A stretch of DNA of 64,000 bases from Megaleporinus macrocephalus (GCA_021613375.1 CM038711.1:17795194-17859193); one strand, 5' to 3'. Numbered from the stretch's first letter, positions 26,960-40,140 are shown. Translations and numbers: made by a program. The notes: generated by a model from the sequence alone, not told the origin.

Positions 26960-27570
26960 TCTGAAAGCTAGTGAAAAAAAGAGTGACAAAAGAAAGAAAA
27001 GGAGAGAGAAAAGGGAGAGAGAAAAGCAGTTTGGAAAGAGAGGGAGGGAGGGAGACAGACATGGGGGAGAGAAAGAGAGAGAATAAGAGGAAGAGGGAGG
27101 GGGAGAGAGACAGAGGTATAGAGGGAGGAGGGGGTGACAGAGAGAAATAGAAAGAGAGAAAGAAAGGAGGAGAGGGGGAGGGGGAGGGAAAGAGAGAATG
27201 CAGCAAAAAGGAGGAAGAGAGAAACTGGGGGAGGGAGAGCAAGAGCATAAGAAAAGATGAGGTCAAAGAAAGACAGAGAAAGACAGAAAGAGAGAGAAGG
27301 GAGGGTGCTCATGAGAGGGTGGGGATTGAAAGAGAGAGAGGGAACGGAAGGCTGAAAGAGAGAATGCAGTGAAAGAAAAAAGCAAGAGAGAGAGAAAAAT
27401 AGAAAAAAGGGGGGATGGTGGAGTGTGAAAATAAAAAGAAGAGTCCATCAGCAAGAGAAAGAGGGGGAGTGCAGAGTGAAGGGAAGAGAAAGGGGGGGCT
27501 GGGGAAAGGAGGGAGAGGAAAGAAAGGAGAAAGAGAGAGAGAGAGGAAAAGGAAAAACAGTGAGGAAAGA
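26960..27570. repeat. Purine-rich (GA)n tract
   Basis: About 600 bases of almost only A/G on the + strand, opposite in polarity to the pyrimidine tract at 25903-26440. No gene. Confidence 0.9.
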
Positions 27571-28688
27571 AATTAACTGTTTAGGGCCTGGTTTGTATGA
27601 AGTGGGCTGAATGTAGTCTGGTGTTACTGTACCTGGTGGCGGTTGGTGGGTGGGTCCTGAGGTGCTGTAGTACTTAGTAAATCTCTATTATGGAACAGGT
27701 AGAGGATTAGAATAGCACTTCCTGTTGGATTATTAACAACAGGATGGGGCCCAGGCCGTCCCACAGCATAAGAAGGGGAATTCCGTACATTTTCTAAAGT
27801 TTCTGCATAATTCACTCATTGACACACCAAAGCAGTTAATCTTACAGTCCTACATGCATCTCATTGTATCAAAATCACAATTTAATAGAGTGCAATGTTC
27901 AAATTGGAAAAGCTACAAATGATAAATTACATGATCCACAGCACTGTCATACATTTTACGTAGGGTAATTAACACTCAATCAGAACAAGCACATGTGCTA
28001 TGACATCACAACCATAACTGACTGGTAGTCTGGTGTGCTGTGTTCCAGAAGAGGATCTGCTGGTCTCCTTGGCCAAACAACAGGCTTGGGCCTACAAATT
28101 TTGTCCAAATTGTTTAGCTCTAAAATTAGTCAGATTTTGAAGGCTATTTACAGTGGATGTGATAGGAACCAAAATTCTAACAGGGAAGTCTGGCCACTCG
28201 GCATACATCTAGAAATTGGCATTACCAGTCATGCAAGACTATAGGCTTTATTTATGATACATTTATACACACACATCTTATCTTAAAATCACTGAGTGAA
28301 AGCTTACATTCAACCAATGATTTATGAAATTGAACTTTGCATGCAAGTTTCCAATATGACTTACAACAGTCCCTAATGGCAATTCCAGTGTACTACAGTC
28401 ATTAAAGAACACTGTGTTTTCACACATCATTTAATATGTTTTATAAATGAGGCCCCATACTCTCTTTGAATGGGGAAAAGACCAAAACCCAAAACTAAAA
28501 ACCTCATCAATTTTTGCAATCATTATAGAATCTCACAAAATCTGTTAGTAGCGTTTGGCTCAAACAGGTATTTTTCTTTGGCTACTGCACATATGCATAG
28601 CTCCACAGTGACACTGGACTTCTACTGGATAAGGCTTTACCTGAAAACCAATCGGCTCTTCTTATTAAACAGATTGTCATGTTGAGCA
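27571..28688. other. No gene seen; probable 3' UTR of the unrecognised gene
   Basis: AT-rich single-copy-looking sequence downstream (- strand) of the stop codon at 28689. Reverse-strand AATAAA words occur at several points, for example near 28249. No exon is supported. Confidence 0.4.
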
Positions 28689-28774
28689 TCACAAGCTTTT
28701 CCATTCATTTTTCATCCACTGAATGGTCTCCTCCTTTTTTATAATGTCTTTGCAGAGATCAGGGTTTGTGATGT
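28689..28774 (-). CDS. Terminal exon of an unrecognised gene
   Basis: I do not recognise this gene. The exon starts after TTTGTATTGTAG, completes a codon begun in the previous exon, and encodes ITNPDLCKDIIKKEETIQWM KNEWKSL before a TGA at 28689-28691. Together with 30914-30997 and 31200-31244 (same strand, phases 1/2 matching at both joins) it gives a 70-residue C-terminal segment rich in Lys, Arg, Glu and Asp and likely helical. There is no signal, membrane segment or repeat in it. The preceding exons were not found with confidence. It lies upstream of znf710 on the same strand, or inside a 5' intron if znf710 starts further up. Confidence 0.6.
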
Positions 28775-30913
28775 CTACAATACAAATGTTGTTTAAGCCA
28801 TAGTCAACTGCTGAACCTAAATGTAATGTTCATAATGGTAAAATAGCAATAGATATGAAAAAATGTTTTTTCTTTGGGAACCATTTTGTCGTACAAATCC
28901 TATCTCCTAATGATTAAACGATGTCCCAGACATTGGTCAATATATTCAAATGGTTTCATGCAGTAGTTTTCTGTGGGGCATTAAACCATTAGAATGTCTG
29001 GGTCCTATCATGGACATTGTGAACAATTCTAAGTCACTAAGTTTCTCTAGAACAGTGCATTTCACACACAACCAAATGCCTTTGTTTACATTTGAACCAT
29101 TTACTTATGCAAAAATTCTGGAAAAATCTGTGAAATTCCCATTTCAACAGTACCTTATTCTCTCCATTCTACAACTAAAACACACCTGAATGCTGTGTAC
29201 CATATGAGGAGCAGGGGGACATTTTTCATTACTGAGCAGGAAAGGACAATCCATGGGAAAAAGGAAAGAAAGAGAGAAAGAAAGAAAAAAAATCAAACAT
29301 TGGAGGGGAGAGTAGAGAGAGAGAGGAGAATGAGAGTAGAGAGAGAGAGGAGAATGTGTGAGAGAGAAGCAGGAAGAGAGAGAGAGGGAGGGAGGGAGAG
29401 AGAGTGTGTGTGGGGCTGTGAAAGAGTGAGTGAGATGAATGTGTGCGTGAGTGAGAGAGTGAGGGAGGGAGGGAGAGAGAGAGAAAAGATAGGAGAGAGA
29501 AAGATAGGGAGAGGGAGGGGAGGGAGACAGACAGAGATAAAGAGAGATTGAGGGAGGGTGTGAGTGAGGGGGAAAGATAGCAGGAAGTTGAGAGAGAGAG
29601 AGAGAGGGGGAGAGAGAAAATAGAAAGAGTGCAAGGGAAGAAACAAAGAGATAAGAGGCAGAAAAGACAAAGAAAAGCACATGGAAGAAGAAACGGCTGG
29701 GGACGCGTACATAAAACAACACACGGCCCTGTGCCTGTGGGGAGAAAGGAAGAGGGGGATCAACAACAAAAGTTGAGGGAAAAGAAAGAATACACTGGCT
29801 CCTATCCAAGCCCACATCTCTGCAAAGACGAAGGAAAGGAGAAGGGGGGGGTGCTCAAACGTGTCCACTTGCCCATTTGCCCAGAAGTATCAGGCTTCTG
29901 CAGACCAATGCTCGCACATACGGAATAATACACAAAGAATAATGAACGCTCAGTAGTCTCTCTATCTGCGTGCTGAGAGCGTGTGGTGTTTCTACAGGTT
30001 ACTGCAGAGGGAAATTTTCTGAGAGGGCAACAGACAACTCTATGCTGGGTGTGCGTGTGTTGAGTTTCTCTTCAAGTCTCTACAGAGAGAGAGAGAGAGG
30101 GGAAAGGGGGAGAGAGAGAGAGCCTGTATTCTTTGTGTATGTGTACCTGGGTTTTCTACAGCAGTGAGAAAGACTGCGCTTTTGCCTTTACTGTGTACTC
30201 TGTCTCCCTACACTTCTCAACGGGAGGAGGAAAAGGGGGGGCACTGGGAGAAGGAGAGAGAAAGTGAGAGAGCGAGAGACCATTTCTGCCTGCATTCTGC
30301 GTGAGCGTGTGCGCGCATGCACATGTACAGGTTTCTGCACAAGGCATGAGACTTGGGGAAGTGGGCCTGGATAGATTACTGAGACCCAACACTACTATTG
30401 AGTCCACACACACACACACACACACAAAACATACACTGTAATCTGTAAGTGTATGAAAGCAAGGATGAAACACACACACACACTTTTACTTCTCTGCAAC
30501 GCTAAAACAATGCAGTACTCAAAAGCAGACTACCACAAAAAAATGGGAGTTGAGCAAAGTCATCAAGGTTCATGCTCAAGGGATACACCAGTTGGATCCC
30601 CACTGTAGTGCTATTTCAACCAATGAGATTTTGGTTCTGGACTATAAAAGGTGCCACCCCCAGTAAAGTAGTTTCGTAAGAATAGCTAAAATGCAGCCTA
30701 GATTAAAAGTTCACACATTTAGTCACCCAAGCATAGGCACCTTAATAGGTTGTGTGCCAACAGACAATGTCCTTCATCATCTTCAAATCATCTTAAATGA
30801 ACAGTCCACTGAAAAATCAAAGACCTCTGATAGAATCCATCGACTGAAATATGTTTGGTGTCCGAACTTCTTTTTTGCTAGACCTACTCAGCTAATGCCG
30901 CTAGTATACACAC
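28775..30913. other. Intron of the unrecognised gene, with a purine tract
   Basis: Contains (GA)n purine tracts at about 29255-29640 and 30085-30122, (GA)/(CA) blocks to about 30480, and otherwise single-copy-looking AT-rich DNA. The Ser/Leu-rich - strand frames around 29144-29868 are tract artefacts. Confidence 0.6.
30643..30650 (+). promoter_or_regulatory. Isolated CCAAT-TATA pair
   Basis: CCAAT at 30620-30624 is followed 18 bases later by TATAAAAG. The first ATG downstream (30691) opens 93 codons without a recognised domain, and it runs antisense to the exon at 30914-30997. It is a possible promoter on sequence alone. Confidence 0.2.
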
Positions 30914-30997
30914 TTTCAGGATCAATATGTTCAGTAAATACATTCCCGAACCTTTTCTCAAGGTCTTCATAAATGGGCTGGATTTTAGACTGGTGGT
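30914..30997 (-). CDS. Penultimate exon of the unrecognised gene
   Basis: Acceptor CTTTCTTTTGTAG, then 2+81+1 bases encoding HQSKIQPIYEDLEKRFGNVF TEHIDPE. The donor GAAA|GTGTGT is modest. The last base plus AC of the next exon makes Asn. Reading past the donor, the frame meets a stop after a further nine codons, so an unspliced form is possible. Confidence 0.6.
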
Positions 30998-31199
30998 CTA
31001 CAAAAGAAAGAGGGTGGGTGCTATGACACAAAACAGCTAAATAGTATAAACAGTAATACTGTTCTGTTGCAGTCACCTTTTATTTTATCTAAACAGACCC
31101 TAACAAAGAAACTTTTTGAGTACTTGTGTTTGGTCAGCTTGGTAACTCTGTTCTGACTGGTCAACCACCAATGTGGAATCCTGATGTGGCTATTCTTAC

Positions 31200-31244
31200 A
31201 ATGGCGTCTGCTATACCGTAGCAGTTTGAGGCGATCCTGAAAGT
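31200..31244 (-). CDS. Antepenultimate exon of the unrecognised gene
   Basis: A 45-base exon. It is preceded by a textbook branch point TACTAAC and acceptor CTTGTTCTACCAG, encodes FQDRLKLLRYSRRH, and ends with donor CATT|GTAAGAAT. Its last base joins AC of the next exon to give Tyr. The upstream exon must end one base into a codon. A 32-base open segment at 35546-35577 with matching phase is a weak candidate. Confidence 0.55.
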
Positions 31245-32215
31245 CTGGTAGAACAAGTTAGTAGATCCACTAGACAGGAGCATGAGATTTCAGACTGGTA
31301 CGTTTTTACTTTATTGGCTCTCTGTGTATTGTGTAAAGCTGTGTCAAGCTTTCTTGTAGGCAGGCAATGAGGATTGTGTTGCGAGATGACATCATCTTGT
31401 AACAGGGAGAACTACTGGAACTCCAATGATCTGCTTTAGGAAACTAAATAAAGCTGAAAAGGTTTCTCCCTCTGGTGTGTACTTTGGGCTTTATAACTTT
31501 GCAGACCATCTACATGCACAAAAAGCTACATAACACACTAAAGGAAAGGGAAAAAATACAATGCTGATGAAAAGCACACATGCCTTTATAAAATGCCTTA
31601 TCTTTCTAAATTTCTGCACATAAACACAGACAAAGGCAAAAAAGTTAATATGAATGAACTTGTGCCCTAAAATGATCTGTATGCAGACATCCTAATAAAG
31701 CACATTATTAATAAACCACAGCAGAACAAGTCTTCATTGGGAATGTAATTGGCTTACAATAGCTCTCAAAAAGGGTCAGATTCATTGTTTTTCCATTGTT
31801 TATGGTCACTAACTTCAACCACGTTACTGCCGAATTCTGCCGCTGATCACAATAATGATGATGAAGAGTCAAAACTTCAGCAAGACTGATGACATTTATT
31901 ATTATAAAACAATATATGTCAGCTTTTAATGGAAAAATGTCACTAGGATGTAAGTAAGTAATCTAAGATGGTGCAGACTATGTGGTTAGAGTGCAGTATT
32001 TACCCTGAACTATAACATTAGGCTGCAGCTTTTCTACAGATTATTTAATTGAAGCAGATAGAAAATATAGATTAATAGTTAATATAGTTAATAAACAAAA
32101 GTAAAAACAGGACCAATCTCTTACAAATAAATGGTTTCCTTTTTAGAAAAATCTAAATTTTTATTGCTTAATTAAATCATATTGACTTATGTTACTTGCT
32201 AACGTGACCAACAGG
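31245..32215. other. No gene seen
   Basis: AT-rich, presumably intronic to the unrecognised gene. Some splice-like words are present, but no exon could be supported. Confidence 0.4.
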
Positions 32216-32445
32216 CCACGACTGAAATGTCCTTGAGCAAGGTATCTAACTGCTCCCCAGGCGCCGTGGATAGGGCTGCCCGCCACTCCGTGCACGTGTG
32301 CTCACTGCCCCCTTGTGCTCACTGCCCCCTTGTGTGTATGCTCACTAGAGTGTGTATGTGGGTGTTTCACTGCACAGATGGGGTAAATGTGGAGGTCAAA
32401 TTCCACTGTGTGCAAACACAAGTGGCAAATAGTTTCTAATTCTAA
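32216..32445 (+). mobile_element. 5'-truncated tRNA-derived SINE
   Basis: Carries CCTTGAGCAAGGTATCTAAC, GTGGATAGGGCTGCCCGCC and TGTTTCACTGCACAGATGGG, the same body as the fuller copy at 57575-57880, with a TCTAATTCTAAT tail. The tRNA-like head is missing. Confidence 0.85.
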
Positions 32446-33376
32446 TGTTAATGTACGTAATACTTAGATTATGTTCACAGTTTCTGTTGCTTATTTTTAT
32501 AAATAATCATTCTTTTTTTTTTAAACTAAAGATCTACATGTCTGCATGACCTCAATGAAGAAGTTTATGTGGGTTGAGTAAAGAACTAGGGATGTATTTA
32601 CAGATAAGATTTGTGATTATAAACTAGTGTTTGTTAGCAATGTTAGCCTAATAGCTCCAGCATTTAATTAAATAACCAGAGTTTTGACACCAATCTACTT
32701 CTATATGAAAATTGTTTTGTTTCTTTTGCCAAACCATTTTCAACACTAGGCAAAATGTATATTCAAGTTTTTCTCCTTCTTTATCCATTCTTTTTTACAC
32801 CTCCCTAAACTTATAATGGTCTGTTCAAATTATTCGCTGACCATTCCTAAAAGATGGCGCCAGCTGTCGACTCCCAATCTTATTATTATTGTATAAACAG
32901 TAATTATGATGCTTTAAGTCAGCATTTATTAGGGTTGAAATTTTTGACTAATTTACTTCAGGATGAGGTAGATGGGTCATGCGCCCATCTTGTTCCTTTC
33001 AAACACTTTCCCTAAATGCTGTGGTATAGGATCATTTGGTTACTCTGCTATAACTGTTTGTCCTTAGATTGTATCCACGTACACAGTTTATTTGTTTATT
33101 TGTGCTTCATACATAAGGTCTGCAGAAAGTGAACAAACTTACTTTGTTTAAAGGGAAACAAATTTGTTGGTGACTTCTCTTATAGGTCAACAGCAGATAA
33201 AACGGATACCCTCCTTCCAGTAATGCTAGTTAGAATATTCATACTGCTCTACTCTTAACACTATGAATCTCAGTTGTTCCTGAGGAGAGAATAGACTAAT
33301 GTGTTGCAATATATGTTGCCATTGTCGCCATACAGTCATAATTCAGTGCCATGACATTTATACAACACAACCGTAC

Positions 33377-33545
33377 CCTACTGTTCAAATATCTGAAAAT
33401 CCCCATTCAAAAACTTGAACTTAAATATAAAAAACAATTGTGTTGCAGGTACAGTACTGTGCACAAATCCAGAGGCCATGGTTAATTTAAAATAACAGGA
33501 ATTATTAATATGACAAGTGACTCCAAACCTTTGAACAGTAGTGTA
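33377..33545. mobile_element. Small MITE-like element
   Basis: Left end TACTGTTCAAATATCTG and right end CCTTTGAACAGTA are imperfect inverted repeats about 170 bases apart. Inside is a further repeat word, GTACAGTACTGTGCACAAAT. No coding potential. Confidence 0.55.
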
Positions 33546-36059
33546 TACTTGTCCCCTAACTTTACTCATCAAAATGTTATTTACAAAGCACACACCATTA
33601 GGCACCCTTTTTAGAAACTAGGGTTAGGTTAACTAAGATAATATCCAAAATGACCATAACATTTAGCACAACATTTAATGGTTAAAAAAAACTAGATATA
33701 CTAAATTATTGAAGATACCCCCCCCCATTACCCAATACATACAGTCTGCTGCAGTCCTGTTCTACTTTCTATTCTATTTTAATTTATGTTGTTTTTTAAA
33801 CATAAACAGTTTAAATAAATGTCTTTTTTAAATATGACATATATAATATTAAGTAACTATGTTTTGAAAACTACTTCCCTTTTTTAATACCTGTGCGCAC
33901 ATAAACACAGTTTGGTATAGCTTCACTGCAACTACTGCATTATTTAATGTGAAACAGAATTTTCTAATTTTCTAATTTTCAGCTTCGTAACATTAATGAT
34001 ATCTTTAATATTTTGTCGGTTAGCTTACATAGAAACAGTCATATGGTCATGTACAAAATTATACCTTACTAATATGTAAAGTTAAATCACATAAAATGCC
34101 CAAACATATAAACCTGGATCAGTTATTTCTAATTGTCTGTTGCTTGTAATTTCAGTAGCCATAGTGGTCTGGTAGCACTGGCTTTTCAGAGTAATTTTAA
34201 ATTAACAAACCATCTACTTAAACACCTGTTGAAACAGCTGTTCTTGAGTTCATTTTTCTATTTTTCAAATACATAAAAATTGTAATGTATTTCTTAAATT
34301 ATTTTTGAACAATGAAAACAATGGAAAAAATGCATGTCAATGACTCTGTTTAACAGAGTGGTTTAACAGCTATTTAGTCCTCTCCAGTTTGCTGTCAGGC
34401 CTGGTGATTATCACCTTTTTAACACTTGTTGATCAGCAATGATAATAAGGCCAATTGCCCAGGCCTGCTTACTACTATAATTAGTACCATTATGTGGACA
34501 GTGAGATGGTCTCTAGTTAATCATAGGGCCCTATAGACCTAGTCTTAATACACATTTACACCGCACTGTTAGCTTTGTAGGCTCTAAAGTTTTATGAGGG
34601 TGGATATCTTCAAGAATGTTATTAGGATTTAATAATCACTGTTTGGGGTAAAACAATGCAAAGTAAGGTGTTGTAGTCATTGGTGTAATAAACTAGTGGA
34701 ACACATTACTGAATTTTAAAAACAATACAAATTATGATTACTTTTCTTTGGTACAGTTACAGAGTAACAGAAGTAATGAACAAATAAAATTACTTTTTTA
34801 TGAAGAAAACAGTAAAGCAATACCATTACAGTTTGAGAAATAAAACAGATTACTTTTTCGAGTCTGTGTGCCTTGTGTTAATATTTTAATAGCAATATGT
34901 TACATGCATGCACACATACAAACATAAACATACATAATGTATACAAGAACATTAACTGTTCATAATTACATTTATATACAAATGTATATATGTGTCTCAA
35001 ATATCCTGCAATGATATATGCAACTCAATATAAACTTCACCTCATTAATTGCAACATAATTCCCTAAAGACAAAAATCAATGTAAAAAAATTAGATTGTG
35101 CTGGAATTGTCTTACAATAACCCTAAAAAAATCATTATATATTAAAACTGGGACATTGCTGCACTTCAAATCCAGAAATAGCTATTAAACACTACTTATG
35201 ACCAATTATGACATCAGTAATTGTAACCAATTAGAACTGAGCATTTGGGTTGCATTAAGAGTACAAATACAGCACAGTCATATTTTTTTTATTGTGCCTG
35301 GAACATCTGAACAAAAATAAATGCTTGGGCAAAAGAAGACATTATTGACTGGCCATTATGCACAACAAACACTGGGTAATATTCTGCTAGACATTATGTT
35401 TATAGGAAGAGACTGTAGAAATACAACATACAAGATGTAAAAATATGCCACTGAAAGCCTGTCAAAAGCTTACATTGTCCAGTTTAAGCTAAAACATGTT
35501 ATAAAAAAATGAATATATTGCTGCTGTTGGAACAAAACCTCATACCTCCTTTTTTGTCATTTTGGAAATCTGGAAATCTGTTAGTGGTGACAAACAACTT
35601 GCAAAGCACATTAAAAATGTTTCTGCATCAAACATTACTATACTTACATCTGACATATTCATGATTTCAGAACAGTATGTTTTACAAACGTTAAATTTGA
35701 GAATGCCAAAACAGAACTGATGCACTTAAAAATAATTTAATATTTCACTAACAGAGGTAGGCAAAAATAAGTCATGGTACTTCCAAGATGTTTATATGAC
35801 ACGATATGCATCACAATATTCAGTTTTAAGGCTTGCCATTTTGAAACAAAACACTAAAACACCAGTAGTTCTACTGGCAAAAAATGTAATCAATCAAAAA
35901 AAAAAAAAACAAAAAAAAAACCACAAGAATTTTTGTGCTGTGCAAAATTTAGTTAAACATGCATAATGATGGTCCATTTGTAATAAAATGTTCTTTAAGT
36001 GCTCATGTTTATAATATATTCAATATATTGGTTGTTCTGTTTTTGTTTATGCTATAGGA
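33546..36059. other. AT-rich stretch, no gene seen
   Basis: Very AT-rich with poly-A at about 35897-35921. A short open segment flanked by splice-like words at 35546-35577 is noted under the unrecognised gene. Confidence 0.5.
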
Positions 36060-36150
36060 TGATTGATTTTAAAGACAGTTTTATGCTTGATTGACCCCAG
36101 GAAGACTAGCAACCACTTTGTGGAAGCTAATAGGAATCCAAATAAAGAAT
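36060..36150 (+). mobile_element. Probable LINE 3' end fragment
   Basis: The sequence GACCCCAGGAAGACTAGCAA followed by GGAAGCTAATAGGAATCCAA ATAAA resembles the 3' tail of fish non-LTR retrotransposons as I remember them. Only the tail is present. Confidence 0.4.
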
Positions 36151-36959
36151 AAGGACTAAGAAACTAACATCACCTTATTGTCCATACTGATGTATGAGCT
36201 GTGTGTTTTTCCCAGCTGTATTTAAAGAACAGTGCAGCCTTTTCAGAGGAGTGAGGATATCCCCTCTATTGTAGGCTTGCTTGTGAAATGTTTATAACGC
36301 AATATTGGCAGAATTGAAATACTAAACACATGATTTGCTCTTATCTTTTATATATTTTGTTAGATGTCTATGTGTATCAAAATGTGAGTACTTTCTCTAC
36401 ACTAGCCTGTTTTGTTATAACCCTAATTGATATATATGTATTTCTAAATAATTAATTATTGGTTGACTCCAAGAAACAAAGCAGGTTTAAGGACTTAGAT
36501 ATTAAAATGTGAGGTGAAATGAGATACTACAAAACGTTATTTACAAAAATGTTACATTAATCAGCTTTTTGTAGTTCTGAGTGATTTACACTGTGGTCCT
36601 TATTGCTATTATAAAGTCTTGCTTTAAAAAATGTCAATTACACACTGGCTAAGATAAACATTATAATTAGTGGTGTCTAGTGAAACACTTTAGATGCATA
36701 GTAATGTTTTGGGCACAGTTGTGCCCTTAACACCCTTTACTCTAGCTGTGATGCTGCATTCTGCAAATGTTTTATTGTGTTTTTAATGTTAATTCAGGAC
36801 AGCTTCAGCTTTATATCACTAATAATGTCCTGATAGGCTGAGTAAAGCGGACAAACATCCTAATTATTCTTTTAATGATGTTAACAGTTTTAAATAAGGA
36901 TATTCTCAAGCGTCCTGTTCACGTTTTTCTCTTCCACCTTAAACAATCTAGCAGCCACA

Positions 36960-37110
36960 TTCTGGCAATATTTTAACTGCCAGAACATTTAGGGTGGAAC
37001 AGAAAATTGAATGTCAGCAATAGCATGTAGTTGCTGCACCATTCAAGGTGTAAAGAAAAAATCTGAACAAGCGACATAATGTAGCTGCTGCGCCAATTTA
37101 AACAAGAAGC
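36960..37110. repeat. Dispersed GCTGCACCATT module, copy
   Basis: Contains TAGTTGCTGCACCATTCAAG and TGTAGCTGCTGCGCCAATTT with AAGCTGACTTCAAC, also found at 38560-38650, 46600-46775 and inside the hAT element at about 7107-7175. Probably fragments of one MITE family. Confidence 0.5.
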
Positions 37111-39286
37111 TGACTTCAACCTCATATGGAGAATTAAGCTATCAAAATATTTTACCTAGAGTTTTATGCATGGAGCTGCCGATAAATGTGTGTTACAGTA
37201 GGACATTCCAATAACAATTCTCCTTCTTATCTTCCAGTCTGTACTATAGCGGCACCAAATTCAAGCTCCTGTTTCAAGGTGAAAACGCAGAACTCTAATG
37301 GCACTCTCTAAAGGCAGTTTGTGGTTTGTTCATTCTGGGCTACTTTAGCAACACTTGGTATCTACAAGACACTTGCTTTGTTACTTTTAAATGAAGGCTT
37401 TAAGACTAACATAGCCAATAACATAATGGAGGGCTTCTAGCATACATTATCATATGTTCATTTCTACAGAGAGTGGCACATTATGCAGTGTCAGAAATCA
37501 CACAAGCTTATTTAAGATTATTTAACAACATTGTGATTTAGGTATGTAGTCTGCACAGTGCTAAATTGGTGGCTATAGGTTACTTGATTACCATCACAGT
37601 TCCAGGGCAAATCTAAAGAGGCAAACTTCAGATATCAAATATATCTTGGCTGGTTAACTATTGGGGAGAATTGTGTAAATATTTTTGCTGATTGAACCAT
37701 TGCTTTAATTACACACTTCATCAAAAGCACCTATAAAATACCCAATATGCCCCATTGCTTGCTTTGGATTTTAAACAGAGTTTGTCTACATTTTACTTTA
37801 CTTATTTGTGCTACATTGGAGAACCATATTTAGGCTATTAGCCTTAAAAGCCTGTACACTCTCTAGACTCTAAAGTGCTCCTTTCTACTGTTTTTGGCAC
37901 CAGGAAGTAAAAGCATTCAAAGCTCAAGCCTGTTTTAAAGTTTGATCATTAATGATAAAACCAGCAACATGCCCAATGGAGTCGCTCACTTGATGAGTGG
38001 TCAAAACTCATCATACAAATACTTCATGAAAATGTGCCAACAGAATACGCTAATTGCTGCTACAAAACAGACAACACAAAATTGCAAATTACAGTTTATG
38101 TATTCATTGCATTGTTAACCTTTTCAACTTTTTCCACAAGTTCAAACCCTTTTCCACAAGTTCGCACAGTTCCTGGGGTACAACAGCACTTTTCTCAGCC
38201 CTGTTCAGAACCATCGGTTTAAGTGCCTGTTCCTTTAAATTATATCAAACCCACTGGTCATAACACCACTGCACCTCCCCCCATAGAACAACATTCTTTC
38301 TTTTTACTCTCGTGTTATTCACGTGTTGATCAGATGAAGAGATAAGGTTTATCTTACAGACATTCAACTAACAAGCTTACAGTGTAAACATTTTTGTGGA
38401 TCCTCCAGCAAGTAATGTTAGGAGCTACAAACATTTCCTTAATATATTAAACCCAGGTTGGTTATAGTCAGACACTTGGACTTTTATTTGCATTTTCCCT
38501 TTTCACCTTAAATTTAAGGTTGAACAATGAAATTCAAACAAGCTAGAGAGGTCGCCTGAGGCACCAGAATGTAACTGCTGCACCATTTAAGATGGAACTG
38601 GAAAATTCCAACAAGAAACTAGCAAACGAAGCTGACTTCAGCATTGTGTCAGACACAAACACATGCACAGGTTTTTACAGATTGTAGCTAAACATTGCTG
38701 TCATAAATAAACTTTATCTATTCAGGTGCAGCTGACAACAGTTCCCTGGGTTTGCTCTTAGCTTTTACATAATACTAGCCACTCTGGCACTTGTGAAAAA
38801 AAATTGGCACCCCTTTGCAAAGATAGAAAGAGGAGCTAAAAAGGAGCTGAACGGCCTGTTGAACTTCATGTTTTCTGATCTAGGCAGCAAAAACTGACTG
38901 GGTTGTCTTATTTCACCGTTTGAGGGTTTAAGGACACAACAGATACCTAAATGTATGAGTGCTAAAACTAGGTGAAAAGATAAGTGAGTTTTTCATAGTA
39001 TGTCCTCTTTAATATAGTTAATTAAACAAATCTGCTTTAATAGCCATAAAGGTAATGTTCTCATCCACTGTGCAGGGATTTTCCTCTATAAAATGTTCCA
39101 GCTGAAATACCACATTCAGTGAAACATGAATGCTCTCTGTCCTTACAACAGACCTGTCACTTGAGCTTGAGGTATAGCACTGGGGACCAAATTTGGGGGA
39201 GGGGAAGGGAAGGGGTATCAGAAGACTGGGACATGTCTTCAGTGGGGTAAGGTTAGGGTGAGGTTACGGTGATGAGGACTTTAGGT
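37111..39286. other. No gene seen; one more GCTGCACCATT module
   Basis: AT-rich. A copy of the dispersed module (TAACTGCTGCACCATTTAAG, then GAAGCTGACTTCAGC) is at 38560-38650. A small tandem duplicate of TTTTCCACAAGTTC is near 38128-38163. Confidence 0.5.
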
Positions 39287-39317
39287 GTGGGGGTGTGGGG
39301 GGGTGGGGGGGGGGGGC
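39287..39317 (+). other. Potential G-quadruplex
   Basis: Four or more G runs of five to twelve separated by T or TGT within 31 bases. This fits intramolecular G-quadruplex rules. It lies in the intergenic or intronic region upstream of znf710. Confidence 0.6.
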
Positions 39318-39719
39318 AGTACACACATGCAGCTCACTGGAACATCCTCAACTGTATGGCTAGAAGTGTTACCGTCACCCTGGCACCCTGGACATCTTAA
39401 TCTCTTTCACATGGAGTTGAAGTTACAGTGATTCTCAGGCTCGGCTCAGGAACGAGTGTGCAGGCGCCTGCTGAAGCCTGTGATTTAATTGTGATCATCT
39501 TGGTGTTTGTGTGTTTTCAGCAAGGCACCTCAGAAATCATCAGTTGTGCGGCAAAACACACAAACATACTCACACACATAGACATAATCGCACAAGATGC
39601 AAAGAGATGGGCACACTCCAAATCCTAAATAAAAGATTACCCCTCTCATTCGGCGTGGGGGGAACAAAATGGAGAAACGGAATATTGGGAAAGAAATGGT
39701 TGTGCTAAGATAGGAGTGT

Positions 39720-40030
39720 GGAGAGAGCTAGGAGAAAGATTGAATAAAAAAGAGAAAAGACAGAGTTGAGGGAGGAGAGGAGAAGAGCATTCAGCAAGGA
39801 GGATATAAAAGGAACAGAGAGGGGGGCGAGGGAGGGAGAGAGACAGAGCTATGGAAAGAGGGAGAGAAAGAGAGAAGAGAGAAAGAGAAGAGCGTGCGAG
39901 AGAGAGGGGGGCAGATGAGAGAGCGAGAGAGTAGAGAGAGAGAGAGGGAGAGAGAGCGAGAGAGATCAAGAGAGAGGAAGGGAGGAGGGAGGGAGAGTGA
40001 ACGAGCGAGAGAGAAAGAAACGTACAGCAA

Positions 40031-40070
<40 letters not shown>

Positions 40071-40140
40071 AGCGAGAGAGAGGAGAGAAAAACAGAGGGG
40101 GAAGGGAGGAGGAGAGAGAAAGAAGAGAGAGCCACAAGAG
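39720..40140. repeat. Purine-rich (GA)n tract
   Basis: About 420 bases of nearly pure A/G on the + strand. The Ser/Leu-rich - strand frames and the Arg/Glu-rich + strand frames are artefacts. Confidence 0.9.

Noticed and set aside
29144..29868. Ser/Leu-rich - strand frames (223 and 191 codons)
   Set aside because: Shadows of the purine tract at 29255-29640.
35546..35577. A 32-base micro-exon preceding the unrecognised gene's exons
   Set aside because: Splice words and phase fit, but it is too short and AT-rich to support, and its own upstream partner could not be found.
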